Source: Gyromitra esculenta (Eukaryota; Ascomycota; Pezizomycetes; Pezizales; Discinaceae). Taken from it: a stretch of 64,000 nt of DNA. Numbering within the stretch: the stretch's first letter is position 1; the number at the start of each line of letters is the position of its first letter. The stretch is taken from NCBI GenBank assembly GCA_038503075.1, contig JBCAML010000007.1, forward strand, positions 1,240,001 to 1,304,000. The letters are read 5' to 3'. Shown here in pieces: positions 47,590-58,008 of this stretch. The notes under the pieces are model-generated. The model saw nothing but the letters and a program-made list of their open reading frames with translations, searched no databases and was not told the origin of the DNA. Made by a program: the position numbers and the translations under genes.

Positions 47590-48810
47590 TTTGAAGATAG
47601 AAATTTAGGTTTGGGGTTTGGGGCCTGAAGTTGCTGGTCTCGAGGTATTGTAGGATAGGATTGGTGCTGATGGAGGATGGAAGAAGTGGGTGAGAAGGGG
47701 GGTTATTTGTACTCTAATTTGATATGCAGCGTTGTGTTACAACATCAATTGATACCGTTAGTTTGACAATGCCATAGGAGAATTCTAATCCCCTCTGAGT
47801 TCTCGGAAAGTATATCAAAACTATTCCATGCCTCGGCCTTCGATAATTAATCAATCATCCAGCTCTTCGAGTTCAATGATATGATTCCCTGCGTTTGATA
47901 TCCCAACAAATAACTCAACCAAGACTATAACCATAACAGCGAATATCTCCCAAAGCGTATATCTATCTAAATACGAGCGATAAGCTTTCCCCCAACCCAA
48001 AAACGGACCCCTTGCACGCCCAAACTACAAATCAGCAATTCCCACAGCTGCAGGCTGGTACCAAGTCTAAAACAATACCGAGGAACCTTAACTTAATCAC
48101 TAGTCGCGCTGATCACGATTACCGATTAGTAAACGCGCTTCGGTCGTTCGACTGTAATCCAAAGAGGTGCTGACTAGTGATTGTTTCGTTGGGCTCAACA
48201 AAAATTTGGGTATTGTGACTTTGCAGGAATAGTTAGGGGGCACAGTTTAGTGATCAAGTAATTACCGACGCTCTCAGCGATAAGATCGAGTGATGGATTG
48301 TGACTAATATTGCTGTGCCGTGCCTTGTTGAGCGTCTGGATCGAATGCTGCTCGAGATTGATTGGTTTTTTTTGGACTGAAACTCGGAATTGCGCAATAC
48401 GCGCGATGGAGTACTCTCTCATGCGCATTAGGATTTGCTTGTGGCCGCCTAAGATGCTCTTGGTTCACGGGGTCGAGTATCTACTGTTTAGGAATTTTAG
48501 GCGTAGTAATCAACTAATAACTGCTAAGCACATCATTCTGGCTAGGAATCTTATAGGGTATTTTGCCTTACTCGTTATCGTGTGCCTCTTAAGCCAGGGA
48601 GAAGGCGGGGGCAAATATCAGATCTGCACGGCTCGGATTTTTCCCTAGCAAATGATTGGAATTGATGTGTAATTGGTTCACTAACATGCCTATAATTACT
48701 AGACTTTTGATAAATGCGAGTCTCGAATACCAAGAAACGAAGCGGCAGAATACGCACTAGTTACTGAGTTATAAATTACAATTCGGTGCTATTTTATATT
48801 GTATTCTCCT
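47590..48810. other. Spacer without recognised genes
   Basis: This is the promoter side of the carbonic anhydrase gene and the 3' flank of the acetyltransferase gene. An 11-bp perfect inverted pair, AATCACTAGTC at 48095-48105 and GACTAGTGATT at 48172-48182, encloses about 66 bp and could be a tiny element or chance. Frames at 48195-48428 and 48310-48648 have no motif. Confidence 0.4.
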
Positions 48811-49659
48811 CTATAATGTCTCACCTACGTCTGCTCTACTCTTCGGCCGCCACAAAAAAATCGGAATTGTCGATACTCCCCCCGGTAACTTAAATTTTCC
48901 GATTTCCGCAAATCCCAATCTCAGATATAACTGTTCTCCAGCTTCGCTAGCCTCCAAACTCACTACGACACCTTCCCTCTGCGCTTTTTCGAGTCCCCAT
49001 CGCACCAGCATCTGTCCAATACCATTCCTCTGCCATTTAGGATCCACAGCAAGCATCTTTAGGTGCCAGCGCTCTTCAGTATCCCCGGTCCAGTAACTCT
49101 TCATGTACTCCGCATAATCTCTATAGAATTCCGCCAGCGCCTCAGCATCCGCGAAGCGATCCCCAGGGTAACGACGGACGAAATTCAAGACTGGGTGAAT
49201 AAGCCTTTCCTCCAGACCAAAAAGCCTACATTCAAACCCTACTCAAAAAAGAAAACCTCATTAACCCAGTGATAACAATCTCCCTTGCATACTAGCATCC
49301 CCCCTCTTCAACCACAAATTAAAACACAAACCTTTCAGAAAGCTCTGCGCTGCATTTTTCTCGACTTCTAACCCCTCCCCCATTCGCATCCACGCTGCCC
49401 ATCCAACAATCTCTTTCGTCTGCGATCTCCCCCCATTCGCATCTTCACCGTCTGTCTCGGCGACTATAAATAGTTCTCCGGGCTGCAGGAAGCGCCGCCG
49501 TAGCCTGGTTACCCACATTCTACGGTAGTCGTCGAAGAACTCGCTCCGGCGGGGAAATATCACATCGTAGAAAGTGTCTTTGACGAAGGCGACGGCCCAG
49601 ATATCTGCGAGACGGGGAATATCTGCGAGTGTCGCTTCGCGCAGATGGAATTTTGCCAT
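48811..49659 (-). CDS. GNAT-family N-acetyltransferase
   Basis: Minus-strand exons 49659-49293 and 49190-48811 (intron 102 bp, donor GTATGC, acceptor CACCCAG) give 248 residues. The N-terminal FHLREATLADIPRLADIW is the usual first strand and helix of GNAT proteins. The acetyl-CoA motif A is LAVDPKWQRNGIGQMLVRW (Q-x-x-G-x-G type), followed by motif B YLRLGFAEIGKFKLPGG. A 90-residue insertion between the first strand and motif A is common in the fungal members of this group. The substrate cannot be deduced. The neighbouring genes on both sides are on the same strand but with spacers over 600 bp, so each is likely its own unit. Splicing restores DAILNFVRRYPGDRF in frame. Confidence 0.85.
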
Positions 49660-50320
49660 TTCTTTTTGTGTGGCGTGTGTTGGAGATATTCCTAAGCTTC
49701 GTAGAGTTCTCAGTAATGGTTGAGGAGGGGAAGGGGGGGGTTTAGAGCAGTTCTATTCAGTGGTTTAATAAGGCAGTTCTTTTAATTCTGCCGTACAAGG
49801 TTACTAGCAATCGGCAATTGCAATGATTCTTTTGGAAGGTCGGTAGCGGCATGACTGATCCGCATAGCAGCAGTTGACTCATCTACTAGCAATCGGCAGC
49901 AGGCCATCTCGGATCCTTCCCAATTCCTGATAATTAGTGCTGAATAGGGTGAATATTCCGAGAGATCTAGCTTTAATTTCTATTTATGGCCTACGAAAGA
50001 GACCTGGAATGCCAAGAGTGGTTGTGTGCTGATATATGGCTGGAATGGTGTGCCAAGATAAATTTCATACAACATCACTCGAGAAATATAAACGTGAGGA
50101 AACTAATATAAGGTTTAAAGGTATCTGCCAACAGCAGGATATAAATTTTAATATTTAAAACAACAAAATTGTATATATGAATAGAGCTACTCTCCCTCCC
50201 ACATATCCCACCAAAAAGACCGACAAGAGCGAAATATACGCGCTAGAAAAAGAATTTTGACATTACGTGGCTCGAACATTTTGAAAATCTACCCATATCG
50301 GATCCTAACTAAGGGGAGAT
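49660..50320. other. Spacer; 15-bp direct repeat
   Basis: No gene is seen. TACTAGCAATCGGCA occurs twice, at 49802-49816 and 49884-49898, 82 bp apart. A G run is at about 49731-49739, on the promoter side of the acetyltransferase gene. The right end is the 3' flank of the hydrolase gene. Confidence 0.4.
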
Positions 50321-51244
50321 TTAAAGAAGGGTAGATTCAGAGGGGACGAGCTGGCCGTTAGTGACCGCTCCACCGTGGGCTCTGGCCAAAGTGCCATAGG
50401 CAGGCAAGTATCTATCAAATAGTTAGTAAACGTGGAACTATCTTTTGCGAGATCGAATGGGTTCATACGTGTCCAAGAAAGGCAAGATCTCGGCAGTGCC
50501 GGGGGTGTTTCTCCAATCTCTCATCAAATCCATAACAATGCCAAACATTCCAATAAGAGTAATGCCGGCGGACTTCATGCGGTCGTTTGCCTCGGAGGCC
50601 AAGCGTTCGTTGAAAGTTCCGCTGGCATCCGTGTTGGCAAAAACTTCATATCCCGCCTCCCTGAGCGAAAGTGCGAGGAAAGCAGTGCAGACCTAGGGTA
50701 TCGTTAGTTAATTACGTGGTCGCCAAGGAATCGTAAAGCAAGAGTGGATAACTTACCTCTGTGACAATTCCACCAAGGATGATCTGTGTCTTGTTGGCTG
50801 ATTGAACTGCCTTACGGAAATCCGGATTGTCCCAGGCATTAACCTCACCCTGGCGGTGAATGAACGGAGCGTTCGGGTACATTTGAACGATCTCTTTCGG
50901 AAGGGGTCCGTTTGGTCCGGTGTCGGCACTGGAAGTCAGAACAATTGGCAGGTTGAAAAGCTTTGCAATGCCTGCGTGTGCTAAGAGGTTGTTCTTGAAC
51001 TGATCGGGCGTAAAGTCGCGAACCAATTGGAAGAGTCCCATCTGGTGGTCAACCACGAGAACCATGGCCTTGGTCTTATCAAGACGAGTGAAAGTTTGAT
51101 CCTTCACTAGAAAACAGTAACCAAGGTATTAGAATCTGAGGAGTATCGAGAAAAGCGTAAATAATTAAATATCTTACAAGCTTGGACAGACATGACCGAA
51201 GTCATCAAAGCAAGAACGGTGGAAAAGGTAGTGAAGAACTGCAT
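50321..51244 (-). CDS. YcaC-like isochorismatase-fold hydrolase with signal peptide
   Basis: Minus-strand exons 51244-51178, 51106-50757, 50692-50469 and 50411-50321 give 243 residues. The fold is that of the cysteine hydrolases (isochorismatase/nicotinamidase). Catalytic Asp42 lies in MVLVVDHQMGLF, and Cys141 in GGIVTEVCTAFLALSLRE, which is rebuilt across intron 2. TGPNGPLPKEI, NAWDNPDFRKAV and TDASGTFNE match the bacterial YcaC group closely, more than true isochorismatases. The substrate of YcaC is unknown. The first exon encodes only a hydrophobic leader (QFFTTFSTVLALMTSVMSVQA), a probable secretion signal that ends at the intron. That suggests an intracellular-type enzyme that gained an export exon. 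Fungal origin by transfer from bacteria is possible, but I cannot test it here. Confidence 0.9.
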
Positions 51245-54200
51245 CTTGGATGGATTGAAGGAGACGGTTTTTGTTCTTGGTGGAAGTTGATTGAAGACTC
51301 TGGTTGGGATCTGGTGAATGAGATGGTGAGAAAAAGGTCTTTTGGACGGACGAACTTGATCTTTATATACTCTGTCTTTGAAGTTAAAGATTTCTGTTAG
51401 ATAGTGTATTATTCTCGTCGTTAATAAATTAGTGACGACAGACGTGCAGGCATATTTGCTGGGTACATGTATGTGTACGTGTAATCATTACCAAGTGCTC
51501 TCTGCTTTATTATCGAGTACCACCATGTACGGTCACCAAAAAGATACACGGGATAGCATCTTGGACCCAATGGAGAATTTGGTAGAGCAAATCTTGCTTG
51601 CATGCCCCCGATCGAGAAGAGGGTCGCTCTTTTTCCTGGTTGTGTTTGCAGTATTTCCGATGGCTGGAAGTTTCCCAAGACTCTCAAATCCCAATTAATG
51701 CAGGTATACTTCCTAGTCACGTTATGCCCCGAGTATTTCCGGCATTGCTTTGCGAGATATTTCTCAGCAGCAGCGGTGGTGATTGGCCGCTGCATACATC
51801 TTCCATGCCCGAAACCCCCAATTACTAAGATGTGTAACACGCGTGCACGTGCACCCGCAGGAGGGCATATTAACCGTTACACCGCTGCTGCATAACCGAT
51901 TCGTTCCGCTGCGCATAATGCAGACCGCCCTGCAATTAACACCGTTCCTGAGTGAATCTCTTTCATCACTTTGCTCTCTAAGTCTCTCAAAACCCCAACA
52001 TGATCTATTCATATCGCCGGCCCCCATCGATATCACGTGAAATTTAATCCACTCGTGCTGCCGGCCCCCATTCTTGCACGGGATCAGCTGCATGGTGAAC
52101 TTATCCGTCACGTGAGGATCGTGGGGGCGGCGACGTGGACAGGCGTAGTGTCGTAAAGTCTTCTGGTAGCTCACAGGATGTTCAAATCTATATCAGAGAG
52201 GTGCCCACAATAAGTGCCTATTCCTATTACTACTAGGCTTATAACTGGCAGAAACTAGATATGGAGTTTGGTATTCGTTTGGATTGTTCTACGGTATGTA
52301 CCCAATCCTCATACCCCAGGCCTAAACACTTATTCATTTGTTGGAGCTAGATACAGTCATTTACTAGATATCACTATCAAGCGAACGGAACGTCCACAAA
52401 ATGAAATTATGAAGCTCTGGACTACGGAAGAGAGCAATCTTGTCTCAATCGATCTAGCTCGCTAGTCGGGATGCAATCACGTAAATAGGGTATCCCATCT
52501 ACCTCGGAGATGAACTGGCCCACAGGACGGCTCGCATCTGCCCGGCTGAGTTACTTATCAGCATTTGTAAATTTTAAAGTTGACAGGACTGTGGGATATT
52601 TTATGTAGCACGGTCGTCGCGGTTGCAGAGCAGCTGGCTAGTACATTCTGGAGTAAAGTTCTTCGATCCCTGCCATACTTTGTATCTCAATTCATGCAAC
52701 TTCATGACACACACAGGTGCATGGATTATTGGAGTGCTTACGTGTGACCATGTCTAGGACTGTTATGATCATTCATCGTCTACTTTTGAAGCTGGCTAAC
52801 GCGAAAAAAATTACCTTGACGTACTGGTCTGCATTTGGGGTTTATGGATATTTCGCATCTTTATAGGAACTAGGCTTGTTCAAAGACCGGGACCTACTCG
52901 TTTCATCGCTTACGGGCTCGAAATGGTCTATCGATACCTTAGCCTAGATCCGATTCTCGATTGTGGCATAACATCTTGAAGATTATAGGAAAAAAAACAC
53001 TTCAACCTAGAGTATTCAATTCTAGTAGCTCGCTTAGGACTATCAGTCCCAGGAACTTCGAATTATCGCAATTCCCGATATCACATTTGATCTTCACAGC
53101 CGCCAAGAACCATTCCTCAAGCTCATCACCTTTTTGTTTCAGGCTCCCAGCAATATCGCCCAAACTTCCTACCTCAATCACCCCAGCACTCTTTAGCGAT
53201 ATCCGTTTTCACGAGACGGCGCCCCTTTCGGCTCTTACTTGGATTGCTTGCCATTTCAAGTCCTTATCAGAATTCTATTTAGCGATATAGCTATTCCTGG
53301 AAAATGTGGGGGAAGGGAACCAGACCTTAAGCTGAGCAATATACTCTTCAGCAGCCGCCTTTTCGCCTTCAATAAAAATGCGCTAGGATAACCTGGGCGT
53401 GAATAGCCTGATAAATAAAGGAACTCACTCCAATTGACGATCTGGTAACGGTTTTGGGTTGGGAGAAAATGTCTGGGGAGTACTTGGTTTTATCTTTGGC
53501 CATATCTGGAGTCACTTCAGAAATTAAGAGTTCTATAAAGTTTGCAAGGAGAATATCAATAGATTCTTGGCCTAATGCTCAGACATCAATATCAATCACA
53601 GAAACGATGAGAGAGTGCATGTGCCTTTTGGAAGCGGCTCAAGAATTTCCGTCAATCGCTTCCGCGGCTTGCTCCGTGTAGTACTCGGAACATTCCTCCC
53701 GCAATTTAGAAAAATTGCTGGTAAAGAGGTATCGGGGTAATTATATGGAAGTACGAAATGAAGTGTGTAAGAAGCTTCATTTCACGAAATATTAGTTGGC
53801 CCTGAGGGTGAAAACTGGAGCGGAAATTTACAGTCCGGAAGGATCATCTCGAATTCAGGATCTCGATGGCCATTAGAAGAAAAAAAAGGTTAGTTATAAC
53901 AATTGATGCCATTACGGAAAAAGGAAATCGAGGGTTTGTTTACTTTGACTTTTCTACCTGTGAAAGGTTCATAGTTAATCTGCCTAGTGGAATTCGTCAT
54001 GAAACATACTTTCGACGAGAAGAAGCTCGTCAGCTTGCCGAGGACGGTTGCTTTCAGTACTCGGTGACATCTTCGAGAATAGCTGTTAGCTTTTGTGCTT
54101 CTTCTAGAGAGTATTGGATTGAGACAGATACCTAGGTTAGTCGTTCTCCAATTATGTGATTGGTGTAAAATGGTGTTGCGGCTCTGCAGACGTCATAGCC

Positions 54201-54889
54201 AGGTTTTTGGTCAATCGAGCGATAATACATGATGCAAATTCAAAAACGAGGTAACTCACCATCAAAATAGCTACTGTTTATGTTCCTTACACTCTCGATC
54301 TCTCTACCGTATGCAACCAACTTCACCTCATCCTTAGTTTAATTCCGTTTGACAGGCACTCACACACGGACAGGACCCAGAGTCATAATATCATATGATG
54401 CACATATAATTTCCTGGAGTGCGCGAAGCCATCTGCCAAAACGCGATTGAGCGTGAAGGAAAGTTGAGATTCACAATTTCTACTCAAGACCTCAAGTAAT
54501 TATGGATCTAGTACCTACTACTTGGTATTATTGTAATAAACGCTTAAAGTTCCAAAAGCTTGATCCCGTAAATTCTCAGGAACTACACAGATTTAGCTAA
54601 TTCAATAGCTACATGTAGACATCGAGATTTCTAGAAATTATAAGAACCTAGTTCTTTGTACTTGAGGTGTCGTTTTTCACACCCAAAGTGGTTACCAAGC
54701 CAAATTCATGCAAAGCTGATTACAAGCACCCGGTAATTAAGACATCCCTCGGCCACTCAACCTGGAGCAAGCACGTGGCACCCATCAAGCAAATATAATA
54801 AAGGCCCACATTTTCCTAGAAGACCTCCACATACATACCATTCCTTTCTAGTACCTCTTTACAGACCTTTCACGCAAACTTATACTCAA
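51245..54889. other. Gene-poor spacer
   Basis: No supported gene apart from the small candidate frame listed separately. The minus frame at 51421-51840 (139 codons) and the plus frames at 52961-53290 and 53454-53681 show no recognisable domain. The first 150 bp are the promoter side of the hydrolase gene. The last 100 bp (54790-54889) contain TATAATAAAG and CT-rich sequence, the likely promoter of the SnoaL-like gene. Confidence 0.4.
53866..54135 (+). CDS. Possible small hypothetical protein
   Basis: An uninterrupted frame of 89 residues from an ATG. It begins MAIRRKKRLVITIDAITEK and is rich in Arg, Phe and Tyr (FVYFDFSTCERFIVNL, REEARQLAEDGCFQYSV). The composition looks protein-like and the C-terminus is acidic (EYWIETDT). 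There is no intron, no signal peptide and no known domain. It could also be a stranded fragment of an old gene. Confidence 0.25.
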   Translation: MAIRRKKRLVITIDAITEKGNRGFVYFDFSTCERFIVNLPSGIRHETYFRREEARQLAEDGCFQYSVTSSRIAVSFCASSREYWIETDT

Positions 54890-55520
54890 ATGGCTGATGT
54901 TGTTAACCAATATTTCGCTGCGTACCGAGCAAGGTAATGATCCTGGTCCTTCATGTATTAATCCAAGGATGTCTACCCCAACAACTGACCTCTTAATTTT
55001 ACTTCCTTCGCGATACATAGTGACTATGAGGCTCTTTCTGCTCTCTGGCACCCTGACTTTGAGTTCTCTGACCCTGCCTTCCCTGATTTGAAAGGTTTGC
55101 TCCTCCACCCGCCTCCACCAAAAACGCGATCATAGTACTTAGCTATTTATAGGCAAAAATGCGAAAGCGATGTTTCATATGTTTACCACGAACGCTCAAA
55201 AGACGCAAATGGTGGTGACACCGTCTCCTGCCGAGCTCGTTCCTGGTCAAGACGGAAAATTTAAAGTGGAATACACTTGCGACTATATCTATGGCTCTCA
55301 AAAAGTCCATAACCCCATTACTGCAATCGTCGAAGTCAAGGATCGAAAAATATTTCGGCAAACCGATGACTTTGATTTTGGAGGGTGGGCGAAGCAGGCG
55401 CTTGGCTTGGTGGTGGGAAGTGGGTTGTATTATTTGGGACTTCTTCCTGGTACTGTACAAAAGAAGGCGGCGGATAGATTGAAAAAATGGTGTGATAGCC
55501 ATGAAGAATTCAAGGAGTAG
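54890..55520 (+). CDS. SnoaL/NTF2-like fold protein
   Basis: Exons 54890-54933, 55021-55094 and 55153-55520 give 161 residues. The N-terminus VNQYFAAYRASDYEALSAL is restored by splicing, then comes WHPDFEFSDPAFPDLKGK. This is the helix-plus-hairpin pattern of SnoaL-like/NTF2-like proteins (a small alpha+beta barrel binding a polyketide, steroid-like or other small ligand, or acting as a non-enzymatic fold). After the barrel (about residues 1-115) a hydrophobic stretch WAKQALGLVVGSGLYYLGL may form a helix packing on the barrel. The family is large and functionally mixed; no biosynthetic cluster is around it, so no substrate is proposed. Introns are 87 and 58 bp and each join is in phase. Confidence 0.82.
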
Positions 55521-56805
55521 ACTATTAGTCTTGGTAGCCTTTTTTTTACTAGCTTTGCCTGACTTATATGCCTTTATGTCTTTTATGTCTAATCTTGCTC
55601 TCGAATTGTATTACGCGGTTTTGATATATAGTTTGCTTCGCTGGGGCTATCAATCTCGGCTACTTCTGACGGAGTTTCAGTATCATCAGCCAATCAATCA
55701 GTATAAAGTAATTTTCATCGAAGACCTTCTAGGTTTTCGCAGTAGATTATAATTGGTTTGGAGAGGTGCTATATATAGCTATATGAGCTCCTGGAAGATC
55801 GAGGGTCATGTAGAACCGATCGTGACCATCTACCAGTACTAGGTCGGTCCTAGAATGGCTACATGCATCGATCAATCTAAACACTAATCTAGCGCTGCTT
55901 GGTTGAAATGGGTTATTGATTAAAGTGGGTTACAGGAGTAAGCTTTAGGAGAATATTGGTAGAATGGGAGATAATCATGGGAATGAGAGTTTATCCTGCG
56001 TTGGAGTGTTTTTCGTCATAGTTTCTCGCTCGGCGGGTAACAAAATACCAGTATCTTAATTTTGTCCAGGCTGCAAAGCAATACAAGCTTTTATATTCTT
56101 TCTTGATTATCCTGGCATTTGTGGGAGAAGGGGCGGATTTGGTTTATTTAGATAAAAGTAGGATTTCTGATTAATGTAGTTGTGTTTTAATAGTGAGACA
56201 ACTGCACACGTTGTCCATGCAGTATCTGCTGTGCCTAGTGATACCAACAAAGCTGAAGAGGACCAAAAGATAGTTTCTGTCATCATAACTCTTTGAGCTT
56301 CGTTGGTCTTGTTAGCTGGTGGAGTCCTATCTCGGTTCAGGTGGTGTAGCATGATCTAACTTTCGACTCCCCTGGATGATGTGCTTCGCCAAAGATATAT
56401 AGGTTGAATGTAGTTGCAATTGTGGGTATGAGGAGAAATTTAATTATATGTATTACTTAATAGTTCTTGGATTAGCAGCATCACAGGCTCACTAGGCTAA
56501 CGCTTTCGTGTCCTACACGTACATTCTTCGGTGACGGCGGAAAAGTTCGAACGGAAGGATGTAGGAATTTCATATATAGTAGAAACTCATATCCCTACGC
56601 TGATTGACATGGGGCAAGGCATCAAGAATTCGAGCCCTAGTATCGCACTAACCATTTAAGCTCAAAATTCCTAGACCTGCTAGCCCATCGCCATAGGGTT
56701 TCCAATACACCACTACGCCACGTGTACCATTTAAAATTCCAGCAAACCAAAACCAAACATGCGAAAGAAAACCAAACATAGTGTATGTATCATTGCAGCA
56801 AAAAG
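55521..56805. other. Spacer; possible tRNA-derived fragment
   Basis: This begins with the 3' flank of the SnoaL-like gene. An 83-codon frame overlapping its end (about 55500-55752) has a leader-like hydrophobic start but lies in the 3' untranslated region. A minus-strand frame at 56107-56352 is not convincing. For 56620-56722 see the separate entry. Confidence 0.4.
56620..56722 (-). repeat. Possible tRNA-derived (SINE-like) sequence
   Basis: On the minus strand TGGCGTAGTGG (A-box-like, near 56715) is followed about 70 bp later by GGGCTCGAATTC (B-box-like, near 56630). The spacing is longer than in a plain tRNA and I cannot draw a full cloverleaf. It may be a decayed tRNA, a SINE head or chance. 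It lies 85 bp downstream of the tRNA-Arg gene on the same strand. Confidence 0.25.
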
Positions 56806-56884
56806 CGACCAGCAAGGGACTCGAACCCTCAACCTCGGTCTGACCTCTTAGGAGGACCACGCGCTACCATTACGCCAACCGGCC
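56806..56884 (-). tRNA. tRNA-Arg (anticodon CCT) with short intron
   Basis: On the minus strand the acceptor GGCCGGT pairs with GCTGGTC (with G-T pairs), and G is the discriminator. The D arm contains TTGGCGTAATGGTAGCGC (A box). The anticodon stem TGGTC/GACCG closes a 14-nt loop starting CTCCTA, so the anticodon is CCT (Arg, AGG codon), with about 7 extra bases after position 37. The T arm is TGAGGGTTCGAGTCCCTTG. It differs by one base from the copy at 61693. Confidence 0.9.
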
Positions 56885-57336
56885 AGTTGATATGATTGGC
56901 CGCGAGTTAGAAGATATATCGAAAATTTAGTACTCAGCGACCTTCACACGATTAAATCAACAAAGGTAGCCAGAAATGCGTATTGGCACTAGAAGGGCTA
57001 CGAAATGTTTATGTTATTCAGCTCCCCCCCAAAGTAAATCATAAGCCTTATACTCATGTATAAAACGTAATATATGCGGGACAATAAGTATTTAAAAGAA
57101 GGCATTTCACTTAATGGAAGAGACGAAAGGAAAATAAGCTCATTCATACAATTGATATATAGCTCGTCGCCGTCGTATCTCATGACTGCCGTTTATAACC
57201 CCACTTATCATCCTGAGTCAGACATTATTTTCCTGAAACGCCCGTAAACAGTTATCCAACCAGCGAAAAACGCAACAGATAAATGCCCCAACAATTTTTC
57301 GGAAAGATTTCCTTCTGGCCAGCCCTTTACACTCCC
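56885..57336. other. Spacer between tRNA-Arg and MARVEL gene
   Basis: AT-rich and without a supportable gene. It lies 5' of the tRNA-Arg gene and carries the 3' end of the MARVEL-type gene. Confidence 0.45.
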
Positions 57337-58008
57337 TTATACGATTCTTTCCTCAACGATGTACTCGCCCGACCTGGGATCCCTATGACGGTGCCTGTGC
57401 CTTCTATGTGACGGTGACCGAGCTGCATATTGGGCACTTCCACGGCGAGTATAGACTTTTTCCCTAGCTAACTCTTCGTCCTCTTGTTTGATTTGCTGGA
57501 AGGCAACCACCGACAGTATCGCTGAAATAAGGAAAAAGATAATATTCGTAATGCCGAGTCCAAGTGCTGCCTTTGCAAGATCGCAATGATTATTCTGGTT
57601 ATTCCACATCGGATTCCCATTATAATCCTGTGATCTCCAGATCTGCGCTCCAGTAACGCTATCGTAAGCGATCACCGTCGACGAGGTATATCCCATGCAC
57701 TGTGTGGTTATGATATTCGATAGCAGGACGACGCCAGCGATGAGGGCAGCCATGAAAATGACATCAACGATGGCCATCCATAGTGCAGTATTACGTGCAC
57801 GTATTTGTGTGATGAGGACGCAGAAAGCCCAGATCGAAGCAAGGAGAGCGACAATAAAGAGACAGAGGATTCCGCCTGGCGCAACGACGTGATTTCTGTT
57901 ATAGACGTTGATGAGGGCGGCAAGAATACCCCAGCAGCAAATTAAAGTAAGAATTTGGAAAACGCGGATCACTTTAAGGGCATTTCCGGTGCCATCGCTT
58001 GCTGCCAT
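57337..58008 (-). CDS. MARVEL-type four-helix membrane protein
   Basis: An unspliced minus-strand frame of 223 residues from the ATG at 58008; the frame upstream opens only at a TTG. Four hydrophobic helices are visible: about residues 11-36 (VIRVFQILTLICCWGILAAL), 45-68 (GGILCLFIVALLASIWAFCV), 76-100 (LWMAIVDVIFMAALIAGVVL) and 145-167 (LGITNIIFFLISAILSVVAF). A loop of about 45 residues between helices 3 and 4 contains two Cys and a Trp/Asn-rich stretch. This layout with a first helix starting RxFQ is that of fungal MARVEL-domain proteins, which act in membrane organisation and traffic. The cytosolic tail is His/Arg-rich (HRRHRHRHRDPRSGEY) and could bind metal or acidic lipid. Family by topology, function by analogy only. 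Confidence 0.8.
   Translation of the reverse strand: MAASDGTGNALKVIRVFQILTLICCWGILAALINVYNRNHVVAPGGILCLFIVALLASIWAFCVLITQIRARNTALWMAIVDVIFMAALIAGVVLLSNIITTQCMGYTSSTVIAYDSVTGAQIWRSQDYNGNPMWNNQNNHCDLAKAALGLGITNIIFFLISAILSVVAFQQIKQEDEELAREKVYTRRGSAQYAARSPSHRRHRHRHRDPRSGEYIVEERIV

Noticed and set aside
51421..51840. 139-codon minus frame
   Set aside because: No recognisable domain and no intron; overlaps competing frames on the other strand. Kept as spacer.
55500..55752. Hydrophobic small frame resembling a signal-peptide protein
   Set aside because: Overlaps the last codons and the 3' untranslated region of the SnoaL-like gene; T-rich codons give false hydrophobicity.
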